A DNA stretch of 64,000 bases. Source: Rhizobium sp. BK376 (GTDB taxonomy: Bacteria > Pseudomonadota > Alphaproteobacteria > Rhizobiales > Rhizobiaceae). Location: positions 558,001 through 622,000 of the forward strand of contig NZ_SLZG01000002.1 in assembly GCF_004341625.1 (NCBI RefSeq), read 5' to 3'. The notes under the pieces are model-generated. The model was not told the origin of the DNA and searched no databases. It saw only the letters and a program-made list of their open reading frames with translations. Within the stretch, counting starts at the first letter, position 1. Each line of letters starts with the position of its first letter. Both the position numbers and the translations under genes were made by a program. This document shows positions 26,485-35,796 of the stretch, piece by piece.

Positions 26485-28722
26485 TCAGGATGAAAATTGA
26501 TCCAGCCTCACTCCTTCGAAAAGCAGTTTCTGCCTTTGTCCGCGACTGTGGTTGAAAACCCTGAACTCGTAGGTGTGCCCGGCACGGACGTCAAAGATCA
26601 AGACAGGGGGATACTGGTTGCCGAGTTGCACTTTCGCGGTAGCGGCGATGCCTGCATCCGGCGCATATACATCAAGCGTTACGGGCGCCGACGTGCCTTT
26701 CCCGATCCGGGGCAGCCAACCGGCAGAATATTCAAGACGCAGAAGAAATTCGGCGCGCCAACGACCTTCCGGCAAGGAGATATTCGGGCCAAAAATGATA
26801 TGTCCTTCCGTTTCCAGTCTGATGTGCTGCTGAAGAGGATTTGTACTGACTTCCTGTGCGCGGTACGAAAAGGCGCTGCACGGAACAATCGACGGTGGGT
26901 ACGAAATTATCCGGCGCGTCAGGACATCACGCTGCGCCTCCGAAAGCAATTGATCACGCAGAAGAACAACGAAACAGGCATCATTCTCGTCGGCTGTCTT
27001 CAGAGACCTTCTGTCCATGCCGAATATGTCGATGTGAACCGGAGGCGAACCTTCTTCAACGAAGGCCTGCAGGTCGCCCAATGTCAGGTCTTGAATATAC
27101 CAGTCTTTCGGTCGTCCGCGCTGCATGGTGAAGACTACGCTGTGCTGCGCTCGTACCATTCCAGCGAGCGATCCGAACACCATCTGCGGGTCGTAGCAGT
27201 TGTGCAGATCGGCCTCGGCTAGAATGACCTCCTCGCCGAGTGTTTCGCGGAATAGTGACGTCAAGTCCGGTTCAACACCCCAGTATCGTGGTCCCCGGGT
27301 GTCCGTACGCGGACCGCCGAACGTATGCGCAAGCAGGTCCTCGCCAAAACGTCTCTGTAACGTCAGGCGATCATCGGGAGCCAATTGCTCAAGTGCAATC
27401 CCGATCGTCCCCGTTGTCGAAAGCCTTTCCTGGAGGCCGCGGGTTGCATGCGCCAAGGCCTGCGCATCTCTTCCGTAGTATGGCAACCTCGGTTCCGGTG
27501 GATCGCAGCACGCCGTGTCGATCACGTGAGCCATGGCTGCTCCATCATTTTCCGGGACCAAACACTCGTTCAAGATGCGATCCACAAGGGAAAGGACTTG
27601 CTCACGCGGGTGCGCCTGGAGGCTGTCGGGAAGCAGCGCATCGGCGATCGTGTCCACATCGGCAAGATCGATGGTCAAGCCTTTGCGGGCATAGATCGGA
27701 TCTCCCCATGCGATAACCGGGAGCCCGGCCATCAATGCCTCCAGGCCGACATTTGAGGAATGCGTGGCGACCGCGCTCGAAACTGCGAAGAGGTCATGGA
27801 TACTGACGTCGGAGACAACACGGATGCGGTCCGACTGCGCCAAATTCCATTGTGTTTCAGGTCCTTTGGGGTGCGGCTTGAAAACGGCGCGCCAGCCTGC
27901 CGGAAGGCGGTGGAACAACCTTTCATAGATCGCGGCAAGGTTTGGATAGTTTCGCAGACTGACTGCGACATTCGCATCGAAGGCAACCTGGCCGGGAACG
28001 AAAAGAATAGGCCCTGTGTCCTCTCCGCTCCAATTTCGGAGTGCTGCGAGTTGGTGTTCATCCGAAATCTGCGGGTATTTAGACCGTCGCTCATGCTGCC
28101 ATTCGTCGACGAAAGCCGTGGTCTGTCTCATCGTTGCTTGATCAGCCTGTAAGCTCGATCCCGGCGGCCATATCCTGTCGAGGCGAGAACTTCCCCTGAA
28201 GAAGTGCGGTGCGTAGGGATCAACGAAATGATACCCGGAAAAAAACGGGCTTTCCCAATAAACGCGAGGGACGCGCCGCTGGGAGGCCATGACAGCCAAA
28301 ATCCGCGAGACCACCTCCGCGCCGTGGGCAATGAAGACGACCTGTGGCCGCTGATGCGCTATCAATTCATCCGCAGCGGCTGCGACGCCGCGCAGGTGCT
28401 GGCTCCAGACGGACTCCATAAGCACCGTGTCGGTCCGCACATCGTTGATGGCAAAGCTGTGAGCAGAAAGATCGACGAGATCGAGGGAAAAACCGAACCG
28501 ATTGCGAAAGGCGAAATCTGACAGCCGCGGCGCGGAATGAAGGCCGCTATCAAGAAGAAAGGCGCAATTTTCCCGTTCGCCCAATGCTTCTCCATCGTTC
28601 CAATAGGGAACAATGGAGGGATCAAAACCTGCTGTGCGAACCGTCCCGGCGAGAAGGCGTGCGTTCTCGGCCGATTCCCGACCGGGTAACCGAAATATGA
28701 GGGCACGGCGCGTGGAGGTCAT
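26485..28722 (-). CDS. Large KpsS-like capsule protein with extra C-terminal domains
   Basis: A 745-residue protein with at least two parts. The N-terminal ~400 residues belong to the capsule polysaccharide synthesis family: VYWESPFFSGYHFVDPYAPH, AVFKPHPKGPETQ, and SNVGLEALMAGLPVIAWGDP at the donor-site end. The middle (about 410-620) is reminiscent of a degraded methyltransferase-like fold (FGSLAGMVRAQHSVVFTMQR) but lacks a clear SAM motif. The last ~110 residues look beta-rich, like a carbohydrate-binding sandwich. It is much longer than KpsS (about 390 residues). Its role may be linker synthesis or glycan modification. Confidence 0.7.
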   Translation of the reverse strand: MTSTRRALIFRLPGRESAENARLLAGTVRTAGFDPSIVPYWNDGEALGERENCAFLLDSGLHSAPRLSDFAFRNRFGFSLDLVDLSAHSFAINDVRTDTVLMESVWSQHLRGVAAAADELIAHQRPQVVFIAHGAEVVSRILAVMASQRRVPRVYWESPFFSGYHFVDPYAPHFFRGSSRLDRIWPPGSSLQADQATMRQTTAFVDEWQHERRSKYPQISDEHQLAALRNWSGEDTGPILFVPGQVAFDANVAVSLRNYPNLAAIYERLFHRLPAGWRAVFKPHPKGPETQWNLAQSDRIRVVSDVSIHDLFAVSSAVATHSSNVGLEALMAGLPVIAWGDPIYARKGLTIDLADVDTIADALLPDSLQAHPREQVLSLVDRILNECLVPENDGAAMAHVIDTACCDPPEPRLPYYGRDAQALAHATRGLQERLSTTGTIGIALEQLAPDDRLTLQRRFGEDLLAHTFGGPRTDTRGPRYWGVEPDLTSLFRETLGEEVILAEADLHNCYDPQMVFGSLAGMVRAQHSVVFTMQRGRPKDWYIQDLTLGDLQAFVEEGSPPVHIDIFGMDRRSLKTADENDACFVVLLRDQLLSEAQRDVLTRRIISYPPSIVPCSAFSYRAQEVSTNPLQQHIRLETEGHIIFGPNISLPEGRWRAEFLLRLEYSAGWLPRIGKGTSAPVTLDVYAPDAGIAATAKVQLGNQYPPVLIFDVRAGHTYEFRVFNHSRGQRQKLLFEGVRLDQFSS

Positions 28723-28813
28723 CGGCTTTACCTTAAAGGGCCGTCGTCTTCCCCAAGACTAGCCTCCCGTTCATAAACGTATCTTCGCCGTTTAATTCTT
28801 TGTCCAAGTATTA

Positions 28814-30106
28814 CTAGGCGTGGTCTCGGACGCTGTAGTAAACGAGTTTCAATACGATCCAAACTCCAAGCGTTGTGATGAATACCAAAAACGAATCGAG
28901 CACTTTCCGCGGATAGGTTGCTATCTCAGGGACGCCGGGATGAACGTAGGTTGCGAGATAAATCTGGTTGTTGCTCGCCTGCATGCGGGCTGCTTCGTAG
29001 CTCGTCAGCGATGATTGGTAGAGCTTGGTGGCTATATCTACGTCCGATTGGAGCTGGTCGTATTTGGTGACGAGCTGCGCATCATCGAGTGTGTCACCGT
29101 TGGTCGTACCCTCCGTTCCGCCAATCTGTGACTGAAGTCTGTCGATCTGCTCTTGGGCGGCGGCGATCTGGTTCTTCAGCAAGCTGAGCCTTGGCGAGGA
29201 CGGTTTCATATAACTGCTGAGTGACGAGTATTCCGCCTGCAGATCAGCCAGATCCCCCCGCATCTTCGCATTCAAGGCGATTTTGCCCTCGGCTTCTTTA
29301 CGCGCATCGAGTGTCCTCTGTCCCGTACGCAACGCCGTTTCCTGTGCCCGCACGTCCTTGAGCCGTGCTTCGGCACGGTCGAGTTCGGCCTTGGAAAACG
29401 CCATCTGGGTCTGGCGCGCCTTCTCCGAAATGTCGTTGACCAGCTTTTCGCAGAGTATCTGCAGGGCTGAAGCGATCGTGTAGGCATCCTGCGGCGTGAA
29501 TGCCGTGACTTGCACGGTATTGATGCCTGTTGCGAGATCGTAGTTTGTCGAAACTCGGCCGCTCCAGTATTTGACCAGTTGCTCAGTCGATGCGTCATTG
29601 GCCAGGCGCGAAAGGAAATCGACGCCGTCGCGGGTGTAAAACTTCCTGATTCCCACGCTCTTATCGAGTTCCGTGACGGCGTCTCTGCTCATCACGTAGT
29701 CCGAGACGATAAAGCTGTTTGACATTGCGAGTGCTGTTTCCGCGGCTACCGAGGTTGTTGCATTGGCTCCGTCGGTCGGTCTTACGGAAAAGCGGAATTC
29801 AGACATGTATTGCGGCGAGGCGAGGAAGGCAAAATACAGGGAGCCAATGACTGTGGGCAGAACGACCATCACAAGGAAGAAAAGCGTAGCGCCTGACATG
29901 CCGCCCGTGGCCTTCGTCGCAAGCCCCACGATTTTTCCCGGCTTTAGCTGCGCCTTCGATCTCCGAGGTAGCTGAGCTGGTAAGGGCTCCGCCTTCGTCG
30001 TCACCACTCGGCGATCAGGGCGAACCTCATCGAGCCTGAGAAGCAGGGCGCCCTGAGCCTTGTCGTTGGTCCCGGCTGCCTTCGGAGCCTTGTTCGCAGT
30101 GTCCAA
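28814..30106 (-). CDS. KpsE/RkpR-like capsule export inner-membrane protein
   Basis: A 430-residue polysaccharide co-polymerase/export adaptor. An N-terminal cytoplasmic stretch of about 70 residues is followed by TM1 (ATLFFLVMVVLPTVIGSLYF), a large periplasmic domain with long coiled coils (about 210-330), and a C-terminal TM (VFITTLGVWIVLKLVYY). This is the KpsE topology, linking the inner-membrane ABC transporter to the outer-membrane channel. Translation starts at TTG 30106, supported by a strong AGGAGG site 6 nt upstream. The gene follows the Wza/KpsD-like gene and is probably co-transcribed. Confidence 0.9.
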   Translation of the reverse strand: MDTANKAPKAAGTNDKAQGALLLRLDEVRPDRRVVTTKAEPLPAQLPRRSKAQLKPGKIVGLATKATGGMSGATLFFLVMVVLPTVIGSLYFAFLASPQYMSEFRFSVRPTDGANATTSVAAETALAMSNSFIVSDYVMSRDAVTELDKSVGIRKFYTRDGVDFLSRLANDASTEQLVKYWSGRVSTNYDLATGINTVQVTAFTPQDAYTIASALQILCEKLVNDISEKARQTQMAFSKAELDRAEARLKDVRAQETALRTGQRTLDARKEAEGKIALNAKMRGDLADLQAEYSSLSSYMKPSSPRLSLLKNQIAAAQEQIDRLQSQIGGTEGTTNGDTLDDAQLVTKYDQLQSDVDIATKLYQSSLTSYEAARMQASNNQIYLATYVHPGVPEIATYPRKVLDSFLVFITTLGVWIVLKLVYYSVRDHA

Positions 30107-30235
30107 CGCGCCCTCCTAGACCCTGTGCTGCAACCGCAGCAAAATACAGAGCCTTCTTAGCATCAAGATACAACCTTCGGAAGCTTTGAAGGCAAGCATG
30201 GCGCAAACCACAAGACGATAATTTTTATCGACATC

Positions 30236-31399
30236 TCAATTCTGCAACGCGTTGGAAGCCGCCGCAGCCTGCACGACCGGAGCGGTCGTTGCCCCGATGA
30301 TGGTGGCAAACTTGCGAACCTCTGCCATCGACGAATTCGCGATGTAGATGAGATCCCTGTTTCGGACGCTGAAGCTCTTGAGCAGGAAAAAGCCGCTCGG
30401 GTCGCTGAGATCAATCCGGTAGATCACATTCGCGGTATCGCCGGCGCCGGAAATAGGCTTGCCGGGCATCAATTGCCGCACGAGGCTAACCGGTTCCGTC
30501 CGGTATATGAATATTCCCTTTGCATTGGCGCGATCGTCGTTAAGCCCGCCCACCTTTGCCAGTGCCTGGTTCAGGTAAAGCTGCGCCTCATCGAATTGAA
30601 CGGAAGCATTTGCGGTCGTGGCGCCGAATACGGTGAAGCTTCGTGGCTGCCTGAGCAACGTGATCACATCGCCCGACTGCACATAGATATTTTCGACCGG
30701 ATCGGAAATGAGCCGCTCCATCGGGATCGTTTCCGTGTGGAGGCCTCGCGTGATCTGGACTGCAAGCTGATGCGCCTCCATCCGCGGGCCGCCTGCCATA
30801 GCAATAACGTCGAGAAGCTTCTCGCCACGGGCAGAAAGCGGAATCAGGCCACTGGTCGCAACTTCGCCAGTCACCGTCACCGTGTTGGAGACGTTCTTGA
30901 CCACGCTTACAAGTACTTGCGGCTCGACCGCTACGCCCTTGAGCGCCGATTCGATTTCCAGCTTGACTTGATCGGGCGTCTTGTTGGCGGCCTTTATGGT
31001 GCCGGCGTAAGGAACGGTAATGGTTCCGCTCTCGGAAACCGGCTGCTGCGGCACCTGCGTGCCGCCCATGGTGCGCGCCGTCGTCGTTCCGGACGCGAAC
31101 AGTCCGTTATTCGAAGCTTCCCAGATCGAGACGACGACATCGTCACCGACACCGATGAGTGAGGAACTCTTTTTCCGGGTATTGCCAAATGTCACGGCAA
31201 GCTGCTGGTCAACGCGGCCTGAGAGGACACGGACAACTGCCGGCGTAACTTCGACAACGGTATAAGGCGCATAAGTCTTCCCGGCTTCCGAGAGAATGTC
31301 ACCCGCACTGGGTCCCGAACTGGACATCCCGGTACATGAAGCGACAGTCAAGCTGATTACGGCGAGTGATAGTGCAGAGAAAGCTTTCAAAAAATTCAT
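30236..31399 (-). CDS. Outer-membrane polysaccharide export lipoprotein (Wza/KpsD-like)
   Basis: About 387 residues. The signal peptide ends in the lipobox VASC, so Cys near residue 21 would be lipidated. A polysaccharide export (PES) domain follows, then SLBB-type repeats (for example GLIPLSARGEKLLDVIAMAG). The frame is open 77 codons further upstream, but that part overlaps the neighbouring gene and has no signal; ATG 31399 with a GGAA site is clearly right. It would form the outer-membrane exit channel working with the KpsE-like protein encoded next. Confidence 0.9.
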   Translation of the reverse strand: MNFLKAFSALSLAVISLTVASCTGMSSSGPSAGDILSEAGKTYAPYTVVEVTPAVVRVLSGRVDQQLAVTFGNTRKKSSSLIGVGDDVVVSIWEASNNGLFASGTTTARTMGGTQVPQQPVSESGTITVPYAGTIKAANKTPDQVKLEIESALKGVAVEPQVLVSVVKNVSNTVTVTGEVATSGLIPLSARGEKLLDVIAMAGGPRMEAHQLAVQITRGLHTETIPMERLISDPVENIYVQSGDVITLLRQPRSFTVFGATTANASVQFDEAQLYLNQALAKVGGLNDDRANAKGIFIYRTEPVSLVRQLMPGKPISGAGDTANVIYRIDLSDPSGFFLLKSFSVRNRDLIYIANSSMAEVRKFATIIGATTAPVVQAAAASNALQN

Positions 31400-31541
31400 A
31401 AAGACATTCCGTGACGTGCGTAATCGCCGAACAGACTCAAACTTACAATTAGCCGCAGGACTGATTATCTGAAGAGCTGAGTTTCTACAATGCTTGATAG
31501 AAAAAATAGAATCAACAGAATCGTATCGCACGCACCGATCG

Positions 31542-32597
31542 TCAATATGGATTGGCCTCCAAGAGACCAGGACGAGCCTTCCATCGCTGGCGTTCAAATT
31601 TGACGACCCGATCCAGTGGAAAAGCGTCAAAGAGCCTTTCGCCGGTGTAGGCCAGAGGGCTCCAGTGAGCGTCGAGAAATCTCATGGCTTGATCCCAATC
31701 GGTTGTCGATTGCATCGGCTGGACATAGCTCAGCACACAATCCCGATCGACGCCGCTATAGAAATCGATCATTCGATGATCGATCGGGCGATCCCCTTCG
31801 ATGGAGATAAACCCAGACGAACCTTTTTGGTTGGCAAACCAGGCACAAGGGATTCCATATGTTTCCGCGATCACGAGGCCGTGCAAACTTGTCGAAAGAA
31901 TCCGACGACAGGAGGCGATCTCTCTGACCTTATCGCGCAAACCTTCCAGAGTGGGAGGGGTATAGGTATTGATGATCCGAATGCTGCTCGTCAGGGAAGG
32001 GGGGATATCATAGCGAGCCAGATTTGCGCGCACCGATGCAACTGCTGTCGCAGTGTCGAGTTCGGAAATGTGGACAATGACACCCAGTTCGCAATCTTTT
32101 TCGCGATGTTCAAACGGAAAGACACGCGGTAAAAACCAGACGGGGTCTCCAAAGACGTCAGGGACCTGAAGTCCGAGCTTTCGCAGGGCTGTCGCTGTGC
32201 GCCTGCCTCGGACGCCGTGAACCACTAGCTCCGTGTTCGCCGGAATCTCGTACGCGCTGAGCGCCCCTTTCCAGTTACGCTTGAGATCGAATCCCGTTCC
32301 CCACAGATGGATTTTGCCGCCATGCTGCGCATGGCCGATGGTGCCCACTGCTGCCAGGCGTTCAACCGGTTGTCCAAAAGAAGCTCTTTCTACCTTCAAG
32401 CCGGACATTGCCGAGACGATAACTGCGCTGAGTGCATCGCCAAGATTGGCATCCGGGTGAGTTGCGGTCGTCCAGACCCAGGACAGGCGTATGCTGCTGC
32501 CGGCCCGCTCATCCGGATTTGTCGATAATGCCCCGGCAGCCGGCGGTGCCGGGCGGCGGCGAAGGAGTTTTCTGGCGGATGCAAACAACTTGAGCAC
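31542..32597 (-). CDS. Polysaccharide pyruvyl transferase family protein, copy 1
   Basis: A 351-residue member of the polysaccharide pyruvyl transferase family, which adds pyruvate ketals to sugars from phosphoenolpyruvate. Conserved parts are the N-terminal NLGDALSAVIV, the central GTGFDLKRN, and the C-terminal STSLHGLVIAETYGIPC. The GTG start lies 3 nt behind the stop of the paralogous gene upstream, so the two are translated from one transcript. Acceptor sugar unknown. Confidence 0.85.
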   Translation of the reverse strand: MLKLFASARKLLRRRPAPPAAGALSTNPDERAGSSIRLSWVWTTATHPDANLGDALSAVIVSAMSGLKVERASFGQPVERLAAVGTIGHAQHGGKIHLWGTGFDLKRNWKGALSAYEIPANTELVVHGVRGRRTATALRKLGLQVPDVFGDPVWFLPRVFPFEHREKDCELGVIVHISELDTATAVASVRANLARYDIPPSLTSSIRIINTYTPPTLEGLRDKVREIASCRRILSTSLHGLVIAETYGIPCAWFANQKGSSGFISIEGDRPIDHRMIDFYSGVDRDCVLSYVQPMQSTTDWDQAMRFLDAHWSPLAYTGERLFDAFPLDRVVKFERQRWKARPGLLEANPY

Positions 32598-32600
32598 CCT

Positions 32601-33683
32601 CTATCGCCACAGCGCTCGTCTGAGACTCGAAAGAGACCAATTGCGGGCTGCGGCTTTGATTGTGCTTTCCTTATATTTTACGACCGGCAACGCGGTAATC
32701 GTCGGGTGATCGAACGCGCTCCCGGTCGAGCCCTTTTTCAAGGGGTTCAAGGGCAGGGGAAAAGCTTCGATCAGGCGATTTTCCTTCAGATGTTTGGGTG
32801 CCCAGACCGTGTCGATCGTCTTTATCAGCGCTTCCCAATCTGTCCGTTCATTTCGTGGCTGATACCAGACATCCAGATGCGTCTCCTCAATACCGCGATA
32901 GAGATCGACGAAGCGGAGATCGAGACCTTCCTCATTTTTCAAATCTATGCGGCCCAGACCTGCTGCCTTCGCGCGGGGTGAGAAATAGAGGCATGGGATA
33001 CCGTAGGATTCGGCGAAGACCATGCCGTGGAGGCTCGTGGATACAATCCTTTTGCAGGACAGTATCTCATCAAGCCGTTCGCGCAGACTGGCAATTGAAA
33101 CTGGCGTCACCGTGTTGATCAGTTTTACTGTCCGGCTATCGTCCTCGGAAATTTCATGGCGCCTTGAGTCCGGCTTCGGGTGCGGTTCATATTCACGATC
33201 CGACAGCTCGGAAAGATGCAGGATAACGCCCAGTTCGTATCGCTTCTTTGAAGGAGCGCTATGAAATCGAGGTAGCAGCCAGAGGGGATCTCCATAGACA
33301 GCCGGCCCGGAAAGATCCGGGGCTAATATCCGCCTGGTGAACGGACCCCTGGTAGCATAGACCGATAAAGTCGTATCGCTGGGACGGCTGTAGGGTATCT
33401 TGGGTTTGTCCGTTTGAGTTGGATTGAGATTAGGGGATGTCCCGGTACCCCAGAATGAAACGTCGCCGCCGGCGAACATATGGCCGATGGTCCCGACTGC
33501 GGCCATCCTGACCTTTTCTGACTTTGCCGCGACGTGTCTAATGGGAAGGCCGGAGAGCATGGAAACAATGACTGGCGATAGTGCGTCACCGAGATTGAGG
33601 TAATTCTCGTTTCCCCCGGCAGTAACCCACGAGAGGGGTATGACACCGGTGGAGGAAACAGCATTCGACAGTTCTTTCGACAA
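32601..33683 (-). CDS. Polysaccharide pyruvyl transferase family protein, copy 2
   Basis: A 360-residue paralogue of the downstream gene, colinear with it over its whole length: NLGDALSPVIVSML, the GTG-containing FWGTGTSPN, VYGDPLWLLPR and STSLHGMVFAESYGIPC. Both probably transfer pyruvate, perhaps to different positions or residues. The start is TTG 33683, with GGTGA just before it and no other start codon available. It is the first gene of the minus-strand capsule operon, divergent from the glycosyltransferase at 33896. Confidence 0.85.
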   Translation of the reverse strand: MSKELSNAVSSTGVIPLSWVTAGGNENYLNLGDALSPVIVSMLSGLPIRHVAAKSEKVRMAAVGTIGHMFAGGDVSFWGTGTSPNLNPTQTDKPKIPYSRPSDTTLSVYATRGPFTRRILAPDLSGPAVYGDPLWLLPRFHSAPSKKRYELGVILHLSELSDREYEPHPKPDSRRHEISEDDSRTVKLINTVTPVSIASLRERLDEILSCKRIVSTSLHGMVFAESYGIPCLYFSPRAKAAGLGRIDLKNEEGLDLRFVDLYRGIEETHLDVWYQPRNERTDWEALIKTIDTVWAPKHLKENRLIEAFPLPLNPLKKGSTGSAFDHPTITALPVVKYKESTIKAAARNWSLSSLRRALWR

Positions 33684-33895
33684 AATTCACCGCAATTCTA
33701 AGTTGTTCTCGGCCGGCCAATGGGCGGTGAACGCATGCTTGAAGGGTGAAATGGTCATTATCACACGATTACAGCGAGCAAAAGGAGGAGTGTGCTCTCA
33801 TTCTGTGCATTAAATTCCACCGGAATCGATGGCTGTCTTGTTCGCGATCTGCAGGTCTCGTATGGCATATTCGTCAAAATCGGACGGGGGAGCGA
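33684..33895. promoter_or_regulatory. Divergent control region between the two capsule blocks
   Basis: This 212-bp region separates the minus-strand operon (from 33683) and the plus-strand operon (from 33896), so promoters for both should lie here. An in-frame extension of the plus-strand gene to 33746 exists but has no family homology. I could not pick out convincing -35/-10 pairs. Confidence 0.4.
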
Positions 33896-35077
33896 ATGTA
33901 TCGAATTTCAATGCCAGAATTGCCGATACATACTCCTCGCGTGCTTTTCGATATCTCGCGTCTCGTGCGAAGCCGAACCAAATCGTTCGGTACCGGTGTC
34001 GATAGGATAGATCTGGCAATCGGTTTGGATCTTCTCAGGCGTTTCGACACAAGATGCCACTTTATATGCGCGGCAGGACGTGGTTTCTCCTTGCTGCCCT
34101 GGTCTCTCGGCAAAAACCTACTTCTGGGCCTAGATGGCGCCTGGAACGGTTCCCAACTCAAGCCTTTGACGCGGGAGGCCGACGATCCGTTCAGGTGGTT
34201 ACTTCAACGGTCTGTGGGGAGGTTGTTTTTTCAACCGCGCAACGAAGTTATTTCGACCGAAACCACGTATGTCGTGGCGTCGCATTCTGGGATTGGAAAA
34301 ATCAGGGGAGGAATGAACCGGCTGGACCCCCGCCAGAAGATGCGACGTGTCGTCTATATACATGACCTTATTCCGCTTGATTACCCGGAATATCAACGTC
34401 CTGAGACCTTTCGCCAGTTCACGGACTATTTGACGGAACTGGCCGATGCGCCAGTTTTCATCATCGCAAACTCTGAAGACACGGAAAAGCGAGTAAAGTC
34501 ATACGCGAAGCTACACAATTGGTCGCTCATGGGCACAGAGATCGCCATTCCTCGCCTCAGGTTGCATAGCGCAAGTTCCGCGCCCCTCAGTGAAAGCTTG
34601 AGCCTTTTTCTGCACGATCCCAGTCCATACTTTGTGATTCTCGGAACCATTGAGCCGCGCAAGAACCACATGTTGCTATTGCAGATTTGGCGAGAATTGT
34701 CGCAATTGCAGGCGGCGCCTCGGTTGTGCATAGTCGGCAAACGAGGTTGGGAGAATGAAAACGTATTCGACATGCTTGAGCGCTGCCTGCCGTTGAAAGG
34801 TTGCGTATTTGAGTTTTCCGGGCTTACCGATTTTGAGGTCCAAACGTTGTTGCAAGATGCCAAGGCATTGCTTTTTCCCTCTTTTGCCGAGGGGCTCGGC
34901 ATTCCCGTCCTAGAGGCTGCGGCACTGAATGTTCCCTGTATTCTATCGGATATTCCGGTGTTCCGGGAAATCGCACCGCCGGGCACCGTATTTTTGAGTC
35001 CCCTTGATGGGATCGGTTGGAAAAGGGAAATCCTTGCGCTAGCAGATGACATAGGGGAAAGGCGGTATGTTTCATGA
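33896..35077 (+). CDS. Family 4/GT-B glycosyltransferase
   Basis: About 393 residues with a GT-B fold. The C-terminal donor-binding half is clear: FVILGTIEPRKNHMLLLQIW, CIVGKRGWENENVF, FSGLTDFEVQTLLQDAKALL, and the EX7E-type motif FPSFAEGLGIPVLEAAALNVP. The frame is open to 33746, but the homology begins near PRVLFDISRL; ATG 33896 with a GGGGGA site fits. It ends in a 4-nt ATGA overlap with the KpsT-like gene. It probably adds a sugar of the capsule repeat unit. Confidence 0.85.
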   Translation: MYRISMPELPIHTPRVLFDISRLVRSRTKSFGTGVDRIDLAIGLDLLRRFDTRCHFICAAGRGFSLLPWSLGKNLLLGLDGAWNGSQLKPLTREADDPFRWLLQRSVGRLFFQPRNEVISTETTYVVASHSGIGKIRGGMNRLDPRQKMRRVVYIHDLIPLDYPEYQRPETFRQFTDYLTELADAPVFIIANSEDTEKRVKSYAKLHNWSLMGTEIAIPRLRLHSASSAPLSESLSLFLHDPSPYFVILGTIEPRKNHMLLLQIWRELSQLQAAPRLCIVGKRGWENENVFDMLERCLPLKGCVFEFSGLTDFEVQTLLQDAKALLFPSFAEGLGIPVLEAAALNVPCILSDIPVFREIAPPGTVFLSPLDGIGWKREILALADDIGERRYVS

Positions 35078-35772
35078 ACATCAGCTTGGTGAATGTTCAT
35101 AAAACGCTGCGCCAGAAAACCACGAAGACCAAGATATTTGAGGCGGCGAACGCCGAATTCGCGGCTGATCGGGTTACCGGTATTCTTGCTCCACCCCGAA
35201 GCGGAAAAACGACCCTTGTAGGTCTGACAACCGGCAAGCTTCGCCCTGATAGCGGCCGTGTGAAGCGATTGTCGCTTGTCTCCTTTCCTGTCGCTGCTGG
35301 AGGGGTCTTTAACGGGGCGCTGACAGGCCGAGAAAATCTTGCATTCCTATGCCGGGTTTTCGGATTTGATCCGGTGCCGATCATTCGCTTCATTCTGGAA
35401 TTCACCGAGATTGGAAAGGCGATCGACAAGCCGTTCAAGAACCTCAATCGGGACGAACGCACCCGTTTGCTGTTTACGGCATGCTACGCAATTCCGTTCG
35501 ACACTTATCTCGTTGACGAAAGCATTATCGGCGGTCGCGGTTCGTTCAGGACGCAGTGCGAGGATCTGGTCAGGGAAAGGATGCGGACCTCGGGCTTCAT
35601 CATCGTGAGCTCTTCGCCGACACTGATAAGAAAGTATTGCGAGGATATATTTGCCATCGACAACTACCAGATCAGACGGATGAACGATGTCGATGAAGCA
35701 GAGGCGCTGATCGGATCGGATCGCTTGCGCGATGGAGATGGTGCGTTGGATCTCGTGTCGGACGGGGGATAA
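35074..35772 (+). CDS. Degenerate KpsT-like ABC transporter ATPase
   Basis: A 232-residue protein that aligns with KpsT, the ATPase of capsule exporters, including the KpsT-specific VAAGGVFNGALTGRENLAF. Several catalytic elements are altered: Walker A is APPRSGKTT (first Gly lost), the signature SSGMRxRL is NRDERTRL, the D-loop VGDARF is IGGRGSF, and the switch His in VSHS is Ser (VSSSPTL). Walker B (YLVDES) is kept. It may bind but hardly hydrolyse ATP. It is coupled by overlap to the glycosyltransferase before it. No KpsM permease gene is next to it or elsewhere in the window. Confidence 0.8.
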   Translation: MNISLVNVHKTLRQKTTKTKIFEAANAEFAADRVTGILAPPRSGKTTLVGLTTGKLRPDSGRVKRLSLVSFPVAAGGVFNGALTGRENLAFLCRVFGFDPVPIIRFILEFTEIGKAIDKPFKNLNRDERTRLLFTACYAIPFDTYLVDESIIGGRGSFRTQCEDLVRERMRTSGFIIVSSSPTLIRKYCEDIFAIDNYQIRRMNDVDEAEALIGSDRLRDGDGALDLVSDGG

Positions 35773-35796
35773 GCAACAGTATTATCCCAGGATAAT

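Noticed and set aside
31400..31630. Extended start of the polysaccharide export lipoprotein
   Set aside because: The extra 77 codons overlap the pyruvyl transferase gene and put the signal peptide with its lipobox in the middle; ATG 31399 is consistent with export.
33746..33895. Extended start of the first plus-strand glycosyltransferase
   Set aside because: The 50 extra residues show no glycosyltransferase sequence, and a strong ribosome-binding site precedes ATG 33896.
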